NCBI RefSeq assembly: GCF_025971955.1
Contig: NZ_JAPDMX010000033.1
Coordinates: forward strand, 371,973 to 435,972
Reading direction: 5' to 3'
DNA: 64,000 bases
DNA from: Shewanella subflava
Lineage (GTDB): Bacteria > Pseudomonadota > Gammaproteobacteria > Enterobacterales > Shewanellaceae
Both the position numbers and the translations under genes were made by a program. Positions 43,310-52,163 of the stretch are shown here, piece after piece (the stretch's first letter is position 1; every line of letters starts with the position of its first letter). Below the pieces are notes generated by a model. That model searched no databases. It saw only the letters and a program-made list of their open reading frames with translations, and was not told the origin of the DNA.

Positions 43310-43986
43310 TAAATAGCTAACCACTGTTGTTTTAGGAGTGGCTGGGTTTGGGCAATATCATGGATCAGTTGCGCTTCAGAATGATATTCAATCCCTTGCC
43401 ATAGGGTTAATTCAAAAACACCACCAGACTTTACCTCTCCCACGCCCTTTGGAGTACCTGTCATTACTATATCGCCACTTTCCAGCGTTAAAAAATCACT
43501 GACTTCAGCAAGGATTTCATTCGGTGAATAGATCATTAACTGACTATGGCCTAACTGCGTTAACTGGCCATCTACGGTTAAACTGAAACTCCAATGCTGC
43601 TTATCATCGCCTTGGGTGTGTTGATTTATACTCACAAAATCACTGAATACTGCCGAACCATTAAAAGCCTTGGCACGCTCCCAAGGCAAACCTTTGGATT
43701 TTAATTGGCTTTGTAATTGACGCTTAGTTAAATCAAACCCTAAGCCGACTGCCACAAATTGACCTTTTTCGACAACAAAACACAGCTCAGCCTCATAATG
43801 AAGCGCTTGCTGCAGATGAATACTGTTAAGTTGGGGGCTAATCGCACTATTGGGTTTGATAAACACCACCATATCATCAGGAATATCATTACCTAACTCA
43901 TATATATGCTCTACATAATTGCGTCCAATACAAACAAGTTTAGAGGGCGTGATCAAAGGCTGCTGATTAAGGCTGAAGTGTTGCAT
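43309..43986 (-). CDS. fumarylacetoacetate hydrolase family protein
   Basis: A 225-residue FAH-fold protein, similar in size to YcgM acylpyruvases and to HpaG-type enzymes. The family pattern LVCIGRNYVEHIYELGN, FIKPNSAI, the metal Glu residues of HYEAELCFVVEKG, and the C-terminal SGDIVMTGTPKGVGE are all visible. It probably cleaves an acylpyruvate or decarboxylates a 2-oxo acid. It is translated together with the hydratase immediately downstream. The precise reaction is not decidable by eye. Confidence 0.85.
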   Translation of the reverse strand: MQHFSLNQQPLITPSKLVCIGRNYVEHIYELGNDIPDDMVVFIKPNSAISPQLNSIHLQQALHYEAELCFVVEKGQFVAVGLGFDLTKRQLQSQLKSKGLPWERAKAFNGSAVFSDFVSINQHTQGDDKQHWSFSLTVDGQLTQLGHSQLMIYSPNEILAEVSDFLTLESGDIVMTGTPKGVGEVKSGGVFELTLWQGIEYHSEAQLIHDIAQTQPLLKQQWLAI

Positions 43987-44237
43987 CGCGATCTATCTCT
44001 TTTAAAAACGGGCAAGATAATTATCCCGCATACAAAATAAAACCACTACACTTAAATGGCAGTTTGCCGATATAAAACAGTGTCTTTACTCAAAATAAAA
44101 GTGATATAAAACGAAATCACTCTAGCTTTAATCTGTTAACCTCTGATTATTTTGGTTACACTGAAAACACTAAATCTTATTAAAAACATATAATTAAAAT
44201 AAAAAGTGCGTACAGCACAACAAATAAGAGACGAAAT

Positions 44238-46271
44238 ATGAACTTGCTTGAGCTAACAATTAAACAAAAAATTGCTTTGGGTTTTGCCACTATAGGTGTG
44301 TTACTTCTTGCTGGTAGTAGCTTTTTTTATCGTTCGCTAAACCAAATTCAAACAGCAAACACCAATATTGAAATCTTAGCTCAACCGGTACAAAGCCAAA
44401 GCAACTCACTGCAACTCAGTTTATTAAAAATGGTTAAAACGGGGAGTTTGGCTTTTTCTCAAACCGGCAACACGGATATCAGTGCCAGCTTTAACCAATT
44501 TAAACAGTTAGAAAAACAATATGCTGCCACTTTGAATGATCTTGCCATTAAAGTAGCCGACCAACCTAATATGAAACGAGCATTGGACAATGTGACCCAA
44601 CAATATGCCCAATATCGTCAACAAGCTGAACTGATGTTCAATGCCAAGTTAAATATTGAACAAACCCGCCAAGAGTATCAAAAACAATTCCAACAGTTTT
44701 TGGCTATCAAAGATCAAGCCAGTAACAGCATGATTGATCTGGAAATGATTGATGCTGGAGAGAATGCCCGTCTTCTTGAAGAAGTGATCGGCACAGGCAC
44801 AAGATTAGACGACACCATTTATAATATGGGCAATATTATGGCTGAAGTTGCGCGCTTTACAGACTTAAAAAGTGTCGATAACCATCAGCAAGATGTGATG
44901 ATGATGGCCAATAGTATTGAGACCAATTTTCAGTTTTTAACACAGCAGGCCGCCACATTACCTGCCGATGATTTACTGGCAATTTTTGCAGAACAATTCA
45001 AGCAAATGAAAACCTTGTTAGACTCGCCTGGTACACTTTATGAAAGTCAACGTAAGGTGGTAGAGGTAATAAAGCAGTCTGAAATGGCTTATGAGCAATC
45101 AAATCAATATTTTGAATCAAGTTATTCTGAACTGAATCAGCTTATTACCCTTGCTGATAACCGCTTTGCTGATTATCAACTCGCCTCCTCAAATGAAATT
45201 AGCACAGCCCAAACCCTAGCAATCGGGCTTGCTGTTATTTTTATTGTTCTTGCTATTATCATTTACTATTTTACTTCCAAGGCGATGCTGGGGCCTTTGC
45301 AAGCCGTCAATAAAGCGTTATCACGTATCGCCAGTGGTGACTTATCAAGAAGGCTTGAAAAACGCAATAATGATGAGTTTGGTGAGTTAATGGATAACAT
45401 TAACAAACTCTCTGACGATTTAACCTCTTTGCTGCAAGATATCAGTCGAGATGCGCATCTACTGGATGAGTCGGCCATTAGTTCCCAAGCACAGGGAGAG
45501 CAAATCGCCAACTCGGCAAGCGATCAGATTGGTCAAATCAACCAAGCGAAGCGTTTAGCAGAGCAAATTCACCACAGCTCTAGTTTAGTGAACGAGCAAG
45601 CCAGTGAATCAGCCAATCATATTAGTCTAGCCTCTTCGCAGGGGAAACAGGTAAAGGGGATTGCAGATGATAACCGCGATAGAATTGAACAGTTATCGAA
45701 AGGCTTAAGTCACGCAGTTAACACCATGAATAATCTCAGCCAGCACAGTGATAACATTGGTGGCATTTTGGTCACCATTAGCGCCATTGCTGATCAAACT
45801 AACTTGCTTGCTTTAAATGCCGCCATCGAAGCTGCCCGAGCTGGAGAGCATGGACGCGGCTTTGCGGTAGTGGCCGATGAAGTGCGTTCGCTTGCATCAA
45901 GAACCCAGTCTTCCACCGCTGAAATTCAAACTATGATCTCGGCTTTACAGCATGAAACAACCAATGCCGTAAAGGCAATTTCTAAAGGCCAAGCTGATGC
46001 AAACCAATGTGTCGAGCAAAGCCAGTCGTTACATGATGCGATTGAACAAATCGAGGCAGCCTTGGTGACGATTAACAAAATGAGTCAGGGAATTAATCAA
46101 GCAGCTAATGAACAAGTAAGTTTTAGTGAACAAATTGAACATACAATGATGGTTACCGCAGATTCGGCTGAAACCAATGCTCAGGAGTCATCAGTAATGG
46201 CCAAACGCAGTAAAGAGTTAAACCAGCTAGCGCACTCACTTACCGCTTCTGTTGAAAGGTTTAAACTGTAA
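44238..46271 (+). CDS. methyl-accepting chemotaxis protein
   Basis: A 677-residue chemoreceptor. TM1 is at about 14-32, a long periplasmic helical sensor at 33-320 (no CACHE or PAS pattern, probably a helical bundle), TM2 at about 325-348, a HAMP domain (SKAMLGPLQAVNKALSRIAS...), and the cytoplasmic signalling hairpin with its tip at IADQTNLLALNAAIEAARAG followed by GEHGRGFAVVADEVRSLASRT. The ligand is unknown. It ends in a bidirectional terminator shared with tdk, and no other che genes are nearby. Confidence 0.93.
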   Translation: MNLLELTIKQKIALGFATIGVLLLAGSSFFYRSLNQIQTANTNIEILAQPVQSQSNSLQLSLLKMVKTGSLAFSQTGNTDISASFNQFKQLEKQYAATLNDLAIKVADQPNMKRALDNVTQQYAQYRQQAELMFNAKLNIEQTRQEYQKQFQQFLAIKDQASNSMIDLEMIDAGENARLLEEVIGTGTRLDDTIYNMGNIMAEVARFTDLKSVDNHQQDVMMMANSIETNFQFLTQQAATLPADDLLAIFAEQFKQMKTLLDSPGTLYESQRKVVEVIKQSEMAYEQSNQYFESSYSELNQLITLADNRFADYQLASSNEISTAQTLAIGLAVIFIVLAIIIYYFTSKAMLGPLQAVNKALSRIASGDLSRRLEKRNNDEFGELMDNINKLSDDLTSLLQDISRDAHLLDESAISSQAQGEQIANSASDQIGQINQAKRLAEQIHHSSSLVNEQASESANHISLASSQGKQVKGIADDNRDRIEQLSKGLSHAVNTMNNLSQHSDNIGGILVTISAIADQTNLLALNAAIEAARAGEHGRGFAVVADEVRSLASRTQSSTAEIQTMISALQHETTNAVKAISKGQADANQCVEQSQSLHDAIEQIEAALVTINKMSQGINQAANEQVSFSEQIEHTMMVTADSAETNAQESSVMAKRSKELNQLAHSLTASVERFKL

Positions 46272-46322
46272 TTTGTAGCTGGTTCAAACCTCAATTGAAG
46301 ATCACCATATTCAGGCAAATAA

Positions 46323-46357
46323 AAAGTCGAATTCAATGTCAGGTTTAATTCGACTTT
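46323..46357. terminator. bidirectional terminator between the MCP gene and tdk
   Basis: Perfect 11-bp inverted repeat AAAGTCGAATT / AATTCGACTTT with a 13-nt loop lying between the two convergent genes. Confidence 0.75.
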
Positions 46358-46378
46358 CTATTTATACCGTTCAGATGT

Positions 46379-46957
46379 TTAATCCCACAAAAATTCTCTA
46401 AAATGTTTGCGGCACACAGACTCGTAAGATTCGTTACCCCCAATAGCGACCTGCTCACCTTCTTTCATCGGTTTGCCTTCGCCATCTAGGCGCACAACCA
46501 TATTGGCTTTACGGCCACAATGGCAAATGGTTTTAAGCTCTACCAGCTTATCAGCCCAGGCCAAAAGATACTGGCTACCGGTAAATAATTCGCCCTGAAA
46601 ATCATTACGCAATCCGTAACACAATACCGGAATGTCAAGAATATCGACCACATAGGTTAATTGTTTAACCTGTGCTTTAGACAAAAACTGGCTTTCATCA
46701 ATCAACACACAATGAATATGCTGTTGTTGATGAGACTGTGCAATCATCTCGCTAAGATCATCATGACTTGCAAAAACCTGCGCATCAGTTTCGATACCAA
46801 TTCGTGATGCCACTTTACCAACGCCATAACGATCATCAATTGATGCTGTCATCACTAAAGTGTGCATACCACGTTCACGGTAATTATAAGAAGATTGTAA
46901 TAACGAGGTCGATTTACCCGCGTTCATTGATGAATAATAGAAATACAGTTGCGCCAC
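46379..46957 (-). CDS. tdk: thymidine kinase
   Basis: Tdk phosphorylates thymidine and deoxyuridine for pyrimidine salvage. The protein starts at a GTG at 46957, giving a product beginning M(V)AQLYFYYSSMNAGKSTS, which aligns with the E. coli Tdk start MAQLYFYYSAMNAGKST; the ATG 21 codons earlier is not needed. Visible: the P-loop NAGKSTSLL, VLIDESQFL with the catalytic Glu, and the zinc-binding CHCGRKA and CRKHF. Length 192, slightly shorter than E. coli (205). A single gene between two terminators. Confidence 0.95.
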   Translation of the reverse strand: MAQLYFYYSSMNAGKSTSLLQSSYNYRERGMHTLVMTASIDDRYGVGKVASRIGIETDAQVFASHDDLSEMIAQSHQQQHIHCVLIDESQFLSKAQVKQLTYVVDILDIPVLCYGLRNDFQGELFTGSQYLLAWADKLVELKTICHCGRKANMVVRLDGEGKPMKEGEQVAIGGNESYESVCRKHFREFLWD

Positions 46958-47020
46958 AAGAAATTCCAATATTTTTACTTTGCTAAATTCTACTCGTTTA
47001 ATACCGAACACCACAAACAA

Positions 47021-47051
47021 AAATGCCGCACAATGTTAATTATGCGGCATT
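47021..47051 (-). terminator. terminator after the NhaC-family transporter gene
   Basis: Inverted repeat AAATGCCGCA / TGCGGCATTT with an 11-nt loop, 20 bp downstream of the transporter stop on the minus strand, followed by a T-rich stretch. Confidence 0.75.
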
Positions 47052-47070
47052 TTAATAACCATGCTATCGC

Positions 47071-48630
47071 TTAACGGCGAGAATAAACCATTAACCCGAT
47101 TACTGTAATAGCAAACACGACGCTACAGGCTAAGAAGCCGCTCATAATAGAACCTGTAAATCCGAGTACCGAATATCCAACAATACTGATCAATGCAACA
47201 ATTAAGGCATATGGCAGCTGCGTAATAACGTGGTCAATGTGATGACAACTTGCCCCAGTTGAAGACAAAATAGTGGTATCCGAAATCGGAGAGCAATGGT
47301 CACCAAATACTGCTCCGGCTAATACTGCTGACAACATAGGTAACATCATGGTCGAGTCACTTCCCATCGCCATATCTGCAGCAATAGGTAACATAATCCC
47401 AAAGGTGCCCCAACTTGTTCCGGTAGAAAAAGCGGTAATGCCTGCAAGAATAAACAGCACCACAGGCAATAATTCAAACGGAATTGCACCTGTGACTAAG
47501 CTAGCCATGTATTTACCCGTTTCTAACTGACCAATGACGCCGGCGATGGACCATGCAAACAGCAGAATATAAATGGCAGGTAACATCGATCGTGCACCGG
47601 CAACCATACCCAGCAATACCATGCGGGTTTCTAACTTTTGCATAAAAGCCAGCACCAAGGTCACGATAAAACCAGCAATTGCACCGTAAAATAATGATTG
47701 GCTAACAGCGGTATTTTCGAACGCGCCTAATACATCAAATGGCTTACCTTCGGCGGCTAATGCATCAGCACCACTACTTATCATAAAGTAAACCGTGGCG
47801 GCAATTAACGCCAAGATGGGTAAAAACAGGCCGATGATCTTACCTGTATCTGCCTCGGGTAAGTCAGGGTTTGCTCCAGGAGGTAAGCCTTTAGACTCAT
47901 CATACAATTCACCTTTTTGCGCCTTTAATTCATGCTGGCGCATTGGGCCAACATCCAGCCCCAAAAGTGCCACGCATAACAAAAGTAACAGGGCGAAAAT
48001 AGCGTAAAAGTTCATTGGGATCATTTGTACAAATACACTCAGATGCCCTGAATCAGTAAATCCATGCGCCGTTAAAATACCGCCTATCAGCGCAATAATA
48101 TAAGCGCCCCAACTTGATATAGGTGAAATCACACACACAGGCGCAGCGGTTGAATCTAATAGGTACGCCAGTTTTGCACGTGATATGTGGTATCTGTCGG
48201 TTATCGGTTTAGCAATAGACCCTACGACTAAACTGTTAAAGTAATCATCAATAAATACCACACAGCCTAAAAACATGGTCATCAGTTTGGCATCGCGTTT
48301 ACTGCGAATACGGTCTTTAGCCCAATCTGCAAACGCACGAGATGAGCCACTCACGGTGATCAGCGCTGTGATCATGCCAAGCATGATTAAAAAACCTAAA
48401 ATTTGTAAATTCCAACTGTTTAATGCACCGTCATCCCAAACCAGACCGGTGACGGTTTCAGCTAAAAATGTGCTGGTGTCCCCTAATGAGAACTGTGTGA
48501 GCAGCAATGCTCCCACTAAAATACCGACACCGAGAGACAGCAATACTTTACGAGTTACAATCGCCAAAACAATTGCGATTGCTGGGGGAAGCAGTGACAG
48601 TGCCGAATCGGCATGACTTAGTACGTTCAT
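47071..48630 (-). CDS. NhaC-family transporter, probable lysine transporter (LysW)
   Basis: A 519-residue membrane protein with about 11-12 helices. It shows NhaC/ArsB-fold features such as FLGCVVFIDDYFNSLVVGSI, STAAPVCVISPISSWGAY and FSTGTSWGTFGIMLPIAAD, then GDHCSPISDTTILSSTG. On sequence alone this would be called a Na+/H+ antiporter. The 5' leader is a lysine riboswitch (48711-48900), and the NhaC-type transporters under lysine riboswitches in gammaproteobacteria have been assigned as lysine importers (LysW). Lysine uptake driven by Na+ or H+ is therefore the likely role. Terminators bound it on both sides. Confidence 0.8.
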   Translation of the reverse strand: MNVLSHADSALSLLPPAIAIVLAIVTRKVLLSLGVGILVGALLLTQFSLGDTSTFLAETVTGLVWDDGALNSWNLQILGFLIMLGMITALITVSGSSRAFADWAKDRIRSKRDAKLMTMFLGCVVFIDDYFNSLVVGSIAKPITDRYHISRAKLAYLLDSTAAPVCVISPISSWGAYIIALIGGILTAHGFTDSGHLSVFVQMIPMNFYAIFALLLLLCVALLGLDVGPMRQHELKAQKGELYDESKGLPPGANPDLPEADTGKIIGLFLPILALIAATVYFMISSGADALAAEGKPFDVLGAFENTAVSQSLFYGAIAGFIVTLVLAFMQKLETRMVLLGMVAGARSMLPAIYILLFAWSIAGVIGQLETGKYMASLVTGAIPFELLPVVLFILAGITAFSTGTSWGTFGIMLPIAADMAMGSDSTMMLPMLSAVLAGAVFGDHCSPISDTTILSSTGASCHHIDHVITQLPYALIVALISIVGYSVLGFTGSIMSGFLACSVVFAITVIGLMVYSRR

Positions 48631-48710
48631 TATTTATTCTTCGTGTATGTACGAATGGAGGGCAACTGAACCGGTGCAAAGCAAAAATATGCTAAGGAAC
48701 ACCTGTCCTA

Positions 48711-48900
48711 TCAGTAGCGCTCCATAGTAATTTATCTTTGTCATCCCGACAAAAAATACTATGGCAGTACGGCACCTATTCGGTAACCTTACCAGCTGTT
48801 ATGTGTGATAACGATAACAACTTCGGCACTGAATCCTTTTAAGCTAGATCGCAGGCATCACCCTAACTAACTTGACTCATATTCAGTGCACCTCTACTTA
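48711..48900 (-). ncRNA. lysine riboswitch (L box) in the leader of the NhaC-type gene
   Basis: On the minus strand the segment starts AAGTAGAGGTGCACTGAA, continues with an AGTGCCGAAGTTGTTATCG core and GTGCCGTACTGCC, and ends ACTATGGAGCGCTACTGA. AGTAGAGG-GC at the 5' end, TGCCGAAGTTG in the middle and GGAGCGCTAC at the 3' end are the conserved blocks of the L box in gammaproteobacteria. P1 forms between AGTAG and CTACT. The aptamer ends ~80 nt before the start codon. Lysine is expected to lower expression of the gene. Confidence 0.85.
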
Positions 48901-48933
48901 AAAGGGCAAAAAAAGCGTGCACATGAAAACATA

Positions 48934-48963
48934 GTGGCGATGGGGTTGCCACCCCATCGCCAC
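48934..48963 (-). terminator. hairpin between etfA and the lysine riboswitch
   Basis: A perfect 13-bp inverted repeat (GTGGCGATGGGGT / ACCCCATCGCCAC) with a TGCC loop, 22 bp past the etfA stop. A strict T-run is weak, but the stem is strong and the location fits a terminator of the etf transcript. Confidence 0.65.
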
Positions 48964-48984
48964 ATATTGTGACAAAGATCACGT

Positions 48985-49908
48985 TTACAGTAAATTATTC
49001 AGTGCAGGGATAGCATCAAATAAGTCTGCTTCTAAACCATAATCAGCCACTTGGAAAATTGGCGCTTCTGGATCTTTGTTAATCGCTACAATCACTTTAG
49101 AGTCTTTCATACCTGCAAGATGCTGAATAGCACCCGAAATACCCACGGCGATATACAAATCTGGCGCAACAATCTTACCCGTTTGACCAACTTGTAAATC
49201 ATTGGGTACAAAGCCTGCATCAACTGCCGCACGAGATGCTCCTACAGCAGCACCCAACTTATCAGCTAATTGTTCAAGGATGGCAAAGTTTTCACCACTG
49301 CCCATACCACGACCGCCCGAGACGATAATTCCAGCATTACCTAATTCAGGACGTGCCGACTCTGTCAGGGTTTGCGAAACAAATTGAGTACGTGCATCAA
49401 TTGCAGTATCAATAGCGACTAATTCTGCGCTACCCGTTGATGCAACAGCATCAAATGCACTTGAGCGTACCGTCATCACTTTTTTATCATCTAAACTTTG
49501 AACGGTAGCAAGCGCATTACCCGCGTAAATTGGGCGAATAAAGGTATCAGCACTTTCAACACTGATCACTTCTGATATTTGCGCCACATCTAATAATGCA
49601 GCAACTCGCGGTAATGTATCTTTACCTACGCTAGATGCCGCAGATAAAATATGTGAATAATCAGTAGATAAGCTGATAATTAATTTCCCGAGGTTTTCAG
49701 CTAAATGATTTGCATACAAGGCAGAATCAGCCACAAGTACCTTAGTTACACCCGTTAATGCTTTGGCAGCGTTTGCTGCTTCAGCGCATTGATGACCTGC
49801 CACTAGCACATGAATATCACCACCAATTGCGGATGCCGCTGCAACCACTTTTGCGGTATCTGCTTTTAAATGCGCATTATCGTGTTCTGCTAAAACTAAA
49901 ATGGTCAT
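48985..49908 (-). CDS. etfA: electron transfer flavoprotein alpha subunit
   Basis: EtfA binds FAD and, with EtfB, passes electrons from acyl-CoA and other dehydrogenases to ETF:quinone oxidoreductase. The 307-residue protein shows the C-terminal FAD domain: SGGRGMGSGENF, GAAVGASRAAVDAGF, QVGQTGKIVAPDLYIAVGIS and AINKDPEAPIF. It lies 1 bp after etfB on the minus strand, so the subunits are co-expressed. The hairpin at 48934-48963 probably ends the transcript. Confidence 0.97.
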   Translation of the reverse strand: MTILVLAEHDNAHLKADTAKVVAAASAIGGDIHVLVAGHQCAEAANAAKALTGVTKVLVADSALYANHLAENLGKLIISLSTDYSHILSAASSVGKDTLPRVAALLDVAQISEVISVESADTFIRPIYAGNALATVQSLDDKKVMTVRSSAFDAVASTGSAELVAIDTAIDARTQFVSQTLTESARPELGNAGIIVSGGRGMGSGENFAILEQLADKLGAAVGASRAAVDAGFVPNDLQVGQTGKIVAPDLYIAVGISGAIQHLAGMKDSKVIVAINKDPEAPIFQVADYGLEADLFDAIPALNNLL

Positions 49909-49909
49909 A

Positions 49910-50659
49910 TTAGATCACCTTCGCTTCGATTTTTAATTTTTCAACAAGTTCTTCAACTGAAGACACCATGATACCGGCTTGACGTTCAGCAGGTGGAGTC
50001 ACTTTTAGTACCGTCTGGTGAGCCTTTAACGTTACCGCTAGGTCTGTAACTGAATGCACATCTAGTGGCTTACGTTTGGCTTTCATAATGTTAGGTAATG
50101 AAGCATAGCGTGGCTCATTTAAACGTAAATCAACAGTAACAACTGCGGGTAATGGCATTGTTAATGTTTGTAATCCGCCATCAATTTCACGGGTGACAAC
50201 AATGTTGTCACCTTCAACTTTCACTTCTGAAGCAAAAGTGGCTTGTGGCATATCAGCAAGTGCTGCCAACATTTGGCCAGTTTGATTGTTATCCCCATCA
50301 ATAGACTGTTTACCAAAAACCACTAACTGTGCTTGTTCTTTTTGTTGCACAGCCAGCAATAATTTGGCGATAGATAATGGCACAAGCTCTTCATCGGTTT
50401 CGATATGAATCGCACGATCTGCACCTAATGCCATCGCTGTTCTTAATTGTTCTTGCACAGCTTTACTACCAACACTTACCACAACGACTTCAGTGGCGAT
50501 GCCCGCTTCTTTTAGGCGAACAGCTTCTTCAACAGCGATTTCACAAAATGGATTCAGAGCCATTTTTAGATTCGCAGTATCAACATTTGAATGATCAGCT
50601 TTTACCCTGACCTTTACATTGGCATCAACGACGCGCTTTACAGGCACCAATACTTTCAT
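49910..50659 (-). CDS. etfB: electron transfer flavoprotein beta subunit
   Basis: EtfB is the AMP-binding subunit of the ETF heterodimer. The 249-residue protein starts MKVLVPVKRVVDANVKVRVK and contains NPFCEIAVEEAVRLKE, GADRAIHIETDE and the recognition loop region LPNIMKAKRKPLDV (the Leu-rich anchor that contacts acyl-CoA dehydrogenases). It is the first gene of the etfBA unit. The upstream region has a palindrome at 50737-50754. Confidence 0.97.
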   Translation of the reverse strand: MKVLVPVKRVVDANVKVRVKADHSNVDTANLKMALNPFCEIAVEEAVRLKEAGIATEVVVVSVGSKAVQEQLRTAMALGADRAIHIETDEELVPLSIAKLLLAVQQKEQAQLVVFGKQSIDGDNNQTGQMLAALADMPQATFASEVKVEGDNIVVTREIDGGLQTLTMPLPAVVTVDLRLNEPRYASLPNIMKAKRKPLDVHSVTDLAVTLKAHQTVLKVTPPAERQAGIMVSSVEELVEKLKIEAKVI

Positions 50660-50736
50660 AGGGTTTCCTTTCTACACCTTGTCTATGGGCAACACATTGG
50701 CCAACGCCAATGCAAGATAGCTCAACTTTACGACCT

Positions 50737-50754
50737 GTTAACGTTAACGTCAAC
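50737..50754. promoter_or_regulatory. dyad operator candidate upstream of etfBA
   Basis: GTTAACGTTAACGTCAAC lies 78 bp upstream of the etfB start. It is a near-perfect 18-bp palindrome (one mismatched pair). etfBA in related bacteria is controlled by fatty-acid and branched-chain amino-acid regulators (PsrA, LiuR), and a repeated ACGTTAACGT core is plausible for the MerR-family LiuR; the identity is an inference. The remaining 400 bp up to 51161 is A/T-rich with no gene, and carries the hns-like promoter. Confidence 0.5.
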
Positions 50755-51161
50755 CTAAGTTAAACGCTTGTTTGAAAAATATAACACAAAACTGGCAAGG
50801 AAAAGTAACAATGACTCAAACTTGTCTCATTAATTGGCGATAAATAGCCTGTTTTTAAATCATTTCATAAAATAAGCTTATTTTTGATAAATTAAATTGA
50901 TCAAGGTCGAATATGTTTCTATTATTATGTGCATTAATAAAAATAAATTTTATTAATTGTTATTAGTTTAGTTGAATGCACTGCAAAATAAAAAACATCA
51001 ATGATAATTTGTTACTGCGTAGCAAGTGATTGATTTTTTTAATTCGTTATCAATACTTATTTTTTAAGTTAATTAACATGCTATACGGCATAGCATCGTT
51101 CAATAATGTAGTAGCAGATATAATTTATTAAAATTCCATTTGATTTAGGACGTTTAACATT

Positions 51162-51569
51162 ATGAGTGATTTTTTAGATATTTTAACCCATGGCCGTCGA
51201 TTTAAAGCTGCGGTTAAAGAACTGAGCATTGAAGATTTACGTGATTTAGCCGTAAAGCTAGATAAAGTGATTGTTGAGCGTGAAGAAGAAGCTAAAGCAA
51301 ATGAAGCTGCGAATGCTGAACGTAATGCTCGTATCGCTGAGATCCTTGCTCAAATTGAAAATAGCGGATTATCAATTGAAGATCTAGGTGAAGTCACTGC
51401 TACTAAATCGGCCCCGAAAAAACGCGCTCCTCGTCCAGCCAAATATCAAATTACTGTTGATGGCGAATTAATTCAGTGGACGGGTCAAGGTCGTATGCCA
51501 ACCGTATTCAAAAAAGAAGTCGATGCGGGTAAATCTATGGAGAGTTTCTTAATTCCTGGTATGGAATAA
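51162..51569 (+). CDS. H-NS family DNA-binding protein
   Basis: A 135-residue histone-like nucleoid-structuring protein: an N-terminal coiled-coil oligomerisation domain (residues ~1-70), a basic linker (SAPKKRAPRPAKYQ), and the C-terminal DNA-binding domain with the ITWTGQGR-type core, here IQWTGQGRMPTVFKK. H-NS proteins silence A/T-rich, horizontally acquired DNA. The promoter region is itself very A/T-rich, as is usual for autoregulated hns. A paralogue such as StpA cannot be excluded, so I leave the symbol open. Confidence 0.88.
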   Translation: MSDFLDILTHGRRFKAAVKELSIEDLRDLAVKLDKVIVEREEEAKANEAANAERNARIAEILAQIENSGLSIEDLGEVTATKSAPKKRAPRPAKYQITVDGELIQWTGQGRMPTVFKKEVDAGKSMESFLIPGME

Positions 51570-51589
51570 GCTGAACGATAGTTTTATTT

Positions 51590-51615
51590 AAAGCGCTTAC
51601 TCAAGTAAGCGCTTT
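51590..51615 (+). terminator. terminator of the H-NS family gene
   Basis: AAAGCGCTTAC / GTAAGCGCTTT with a 4-nt TCAA loop and a T-run, 20 bp after the stop. Confidence 0.88.
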
Positions 51616-51699
51616 TTTATCCATACCTTACAAGGTTTGCTTTCGCCTCAAATAAAGACAAAGTAAACTATCATAAATTTGAATTAAGTGAGCTAACTC

Positions 51700-52095
51700 A
51701 TGTCGTCTACCCAAGTAAAAATGTTATCCGCCTGTTCATTTGCATTATTATTAACGGCTTGCGCTGGTGATTATGCATTCAAAAGTAATCTTGATGGTAA
51801 AGCGATTGATGAGTATTTTAAAGTAGGTGACGTCACACTGTACGAAGGTGACATATTACCCAAAGGCCGCTATTCCGTTATCGGTTTAGCCGAAGGTGAA
51901 ATTTGCCAAGATGTGGAAAATGGTGCTCCAGCATCGGTTGAAGATGCGCGGACAGAAGCGCGAAAAAAAGCGGCTGACATGGGCGCTAATGGCCTTATTA
52001 TCAAACAATGTTTGGTTATCGAAGAACAGGAAGCAGGCTGCTTTAGCCGGAGTTTATGTGTCGGACAAGCGATAAAACGCGACCAGGCAGAATAA
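51700..52095 (+). CDS. rcsF: RcsF-like outer-membrane lipoprotein
   Basis: RcsF senses envelope stress and activates the Rcs phosphorelay. The 131-residue protein has a lipoprotein signal peptide ending at the lipobox LTAC (Cys at residue 21), and the globular part carries the conserved cysteines (EGEICQDVE, KQCLVIEEQEAGCFSR, LCVGQ) that form nested disulphides in RcsF, with a TEARKKAADMGANGLII segment. It stands alone; no rcsBCD genes are near, so a role in Rcs signalling is inferred. Confidence 0.82.
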   Translation: MSSTQVKMLSACSFALLLTACAGDYAFKSNLDGKAIDEYFKVGDVTLYEGDILPKGRYSVIGLAEGEICQDVENGAPASVEDARTEARKKAADMGANGLIIKQCLVIEEQEAGCFSRSLCVGQAIKRDQAE

Positions 52096-52110
52096 CGCAA
52101 TTTTTTTTAT

Positions 52111-52139
52111 TCAGCCAAAGTAAATGCTATTTTGGCTGA
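52111..52139 (+). terminator. weak hairpin after rcsF
   Basis: TCAGCCAAA / TTTGGCTGA with an 11-nt loop; the T-run after it is poor, so its function is uncertain. Confidence 0.4.
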
Positions 52140-52163
52140 CTTTATCTCAAGTTGAATCTTGTC

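Noticed and set aside
44053..44073. sigma-28-like flagellar promoter before the chemoreceptor gene (TAAA ... GCCGATAT)
   Set aside because: The spacing between TAAA and GCCGATAT is 9 rather than 15 bases and it lies ~165 bp from the start codon.
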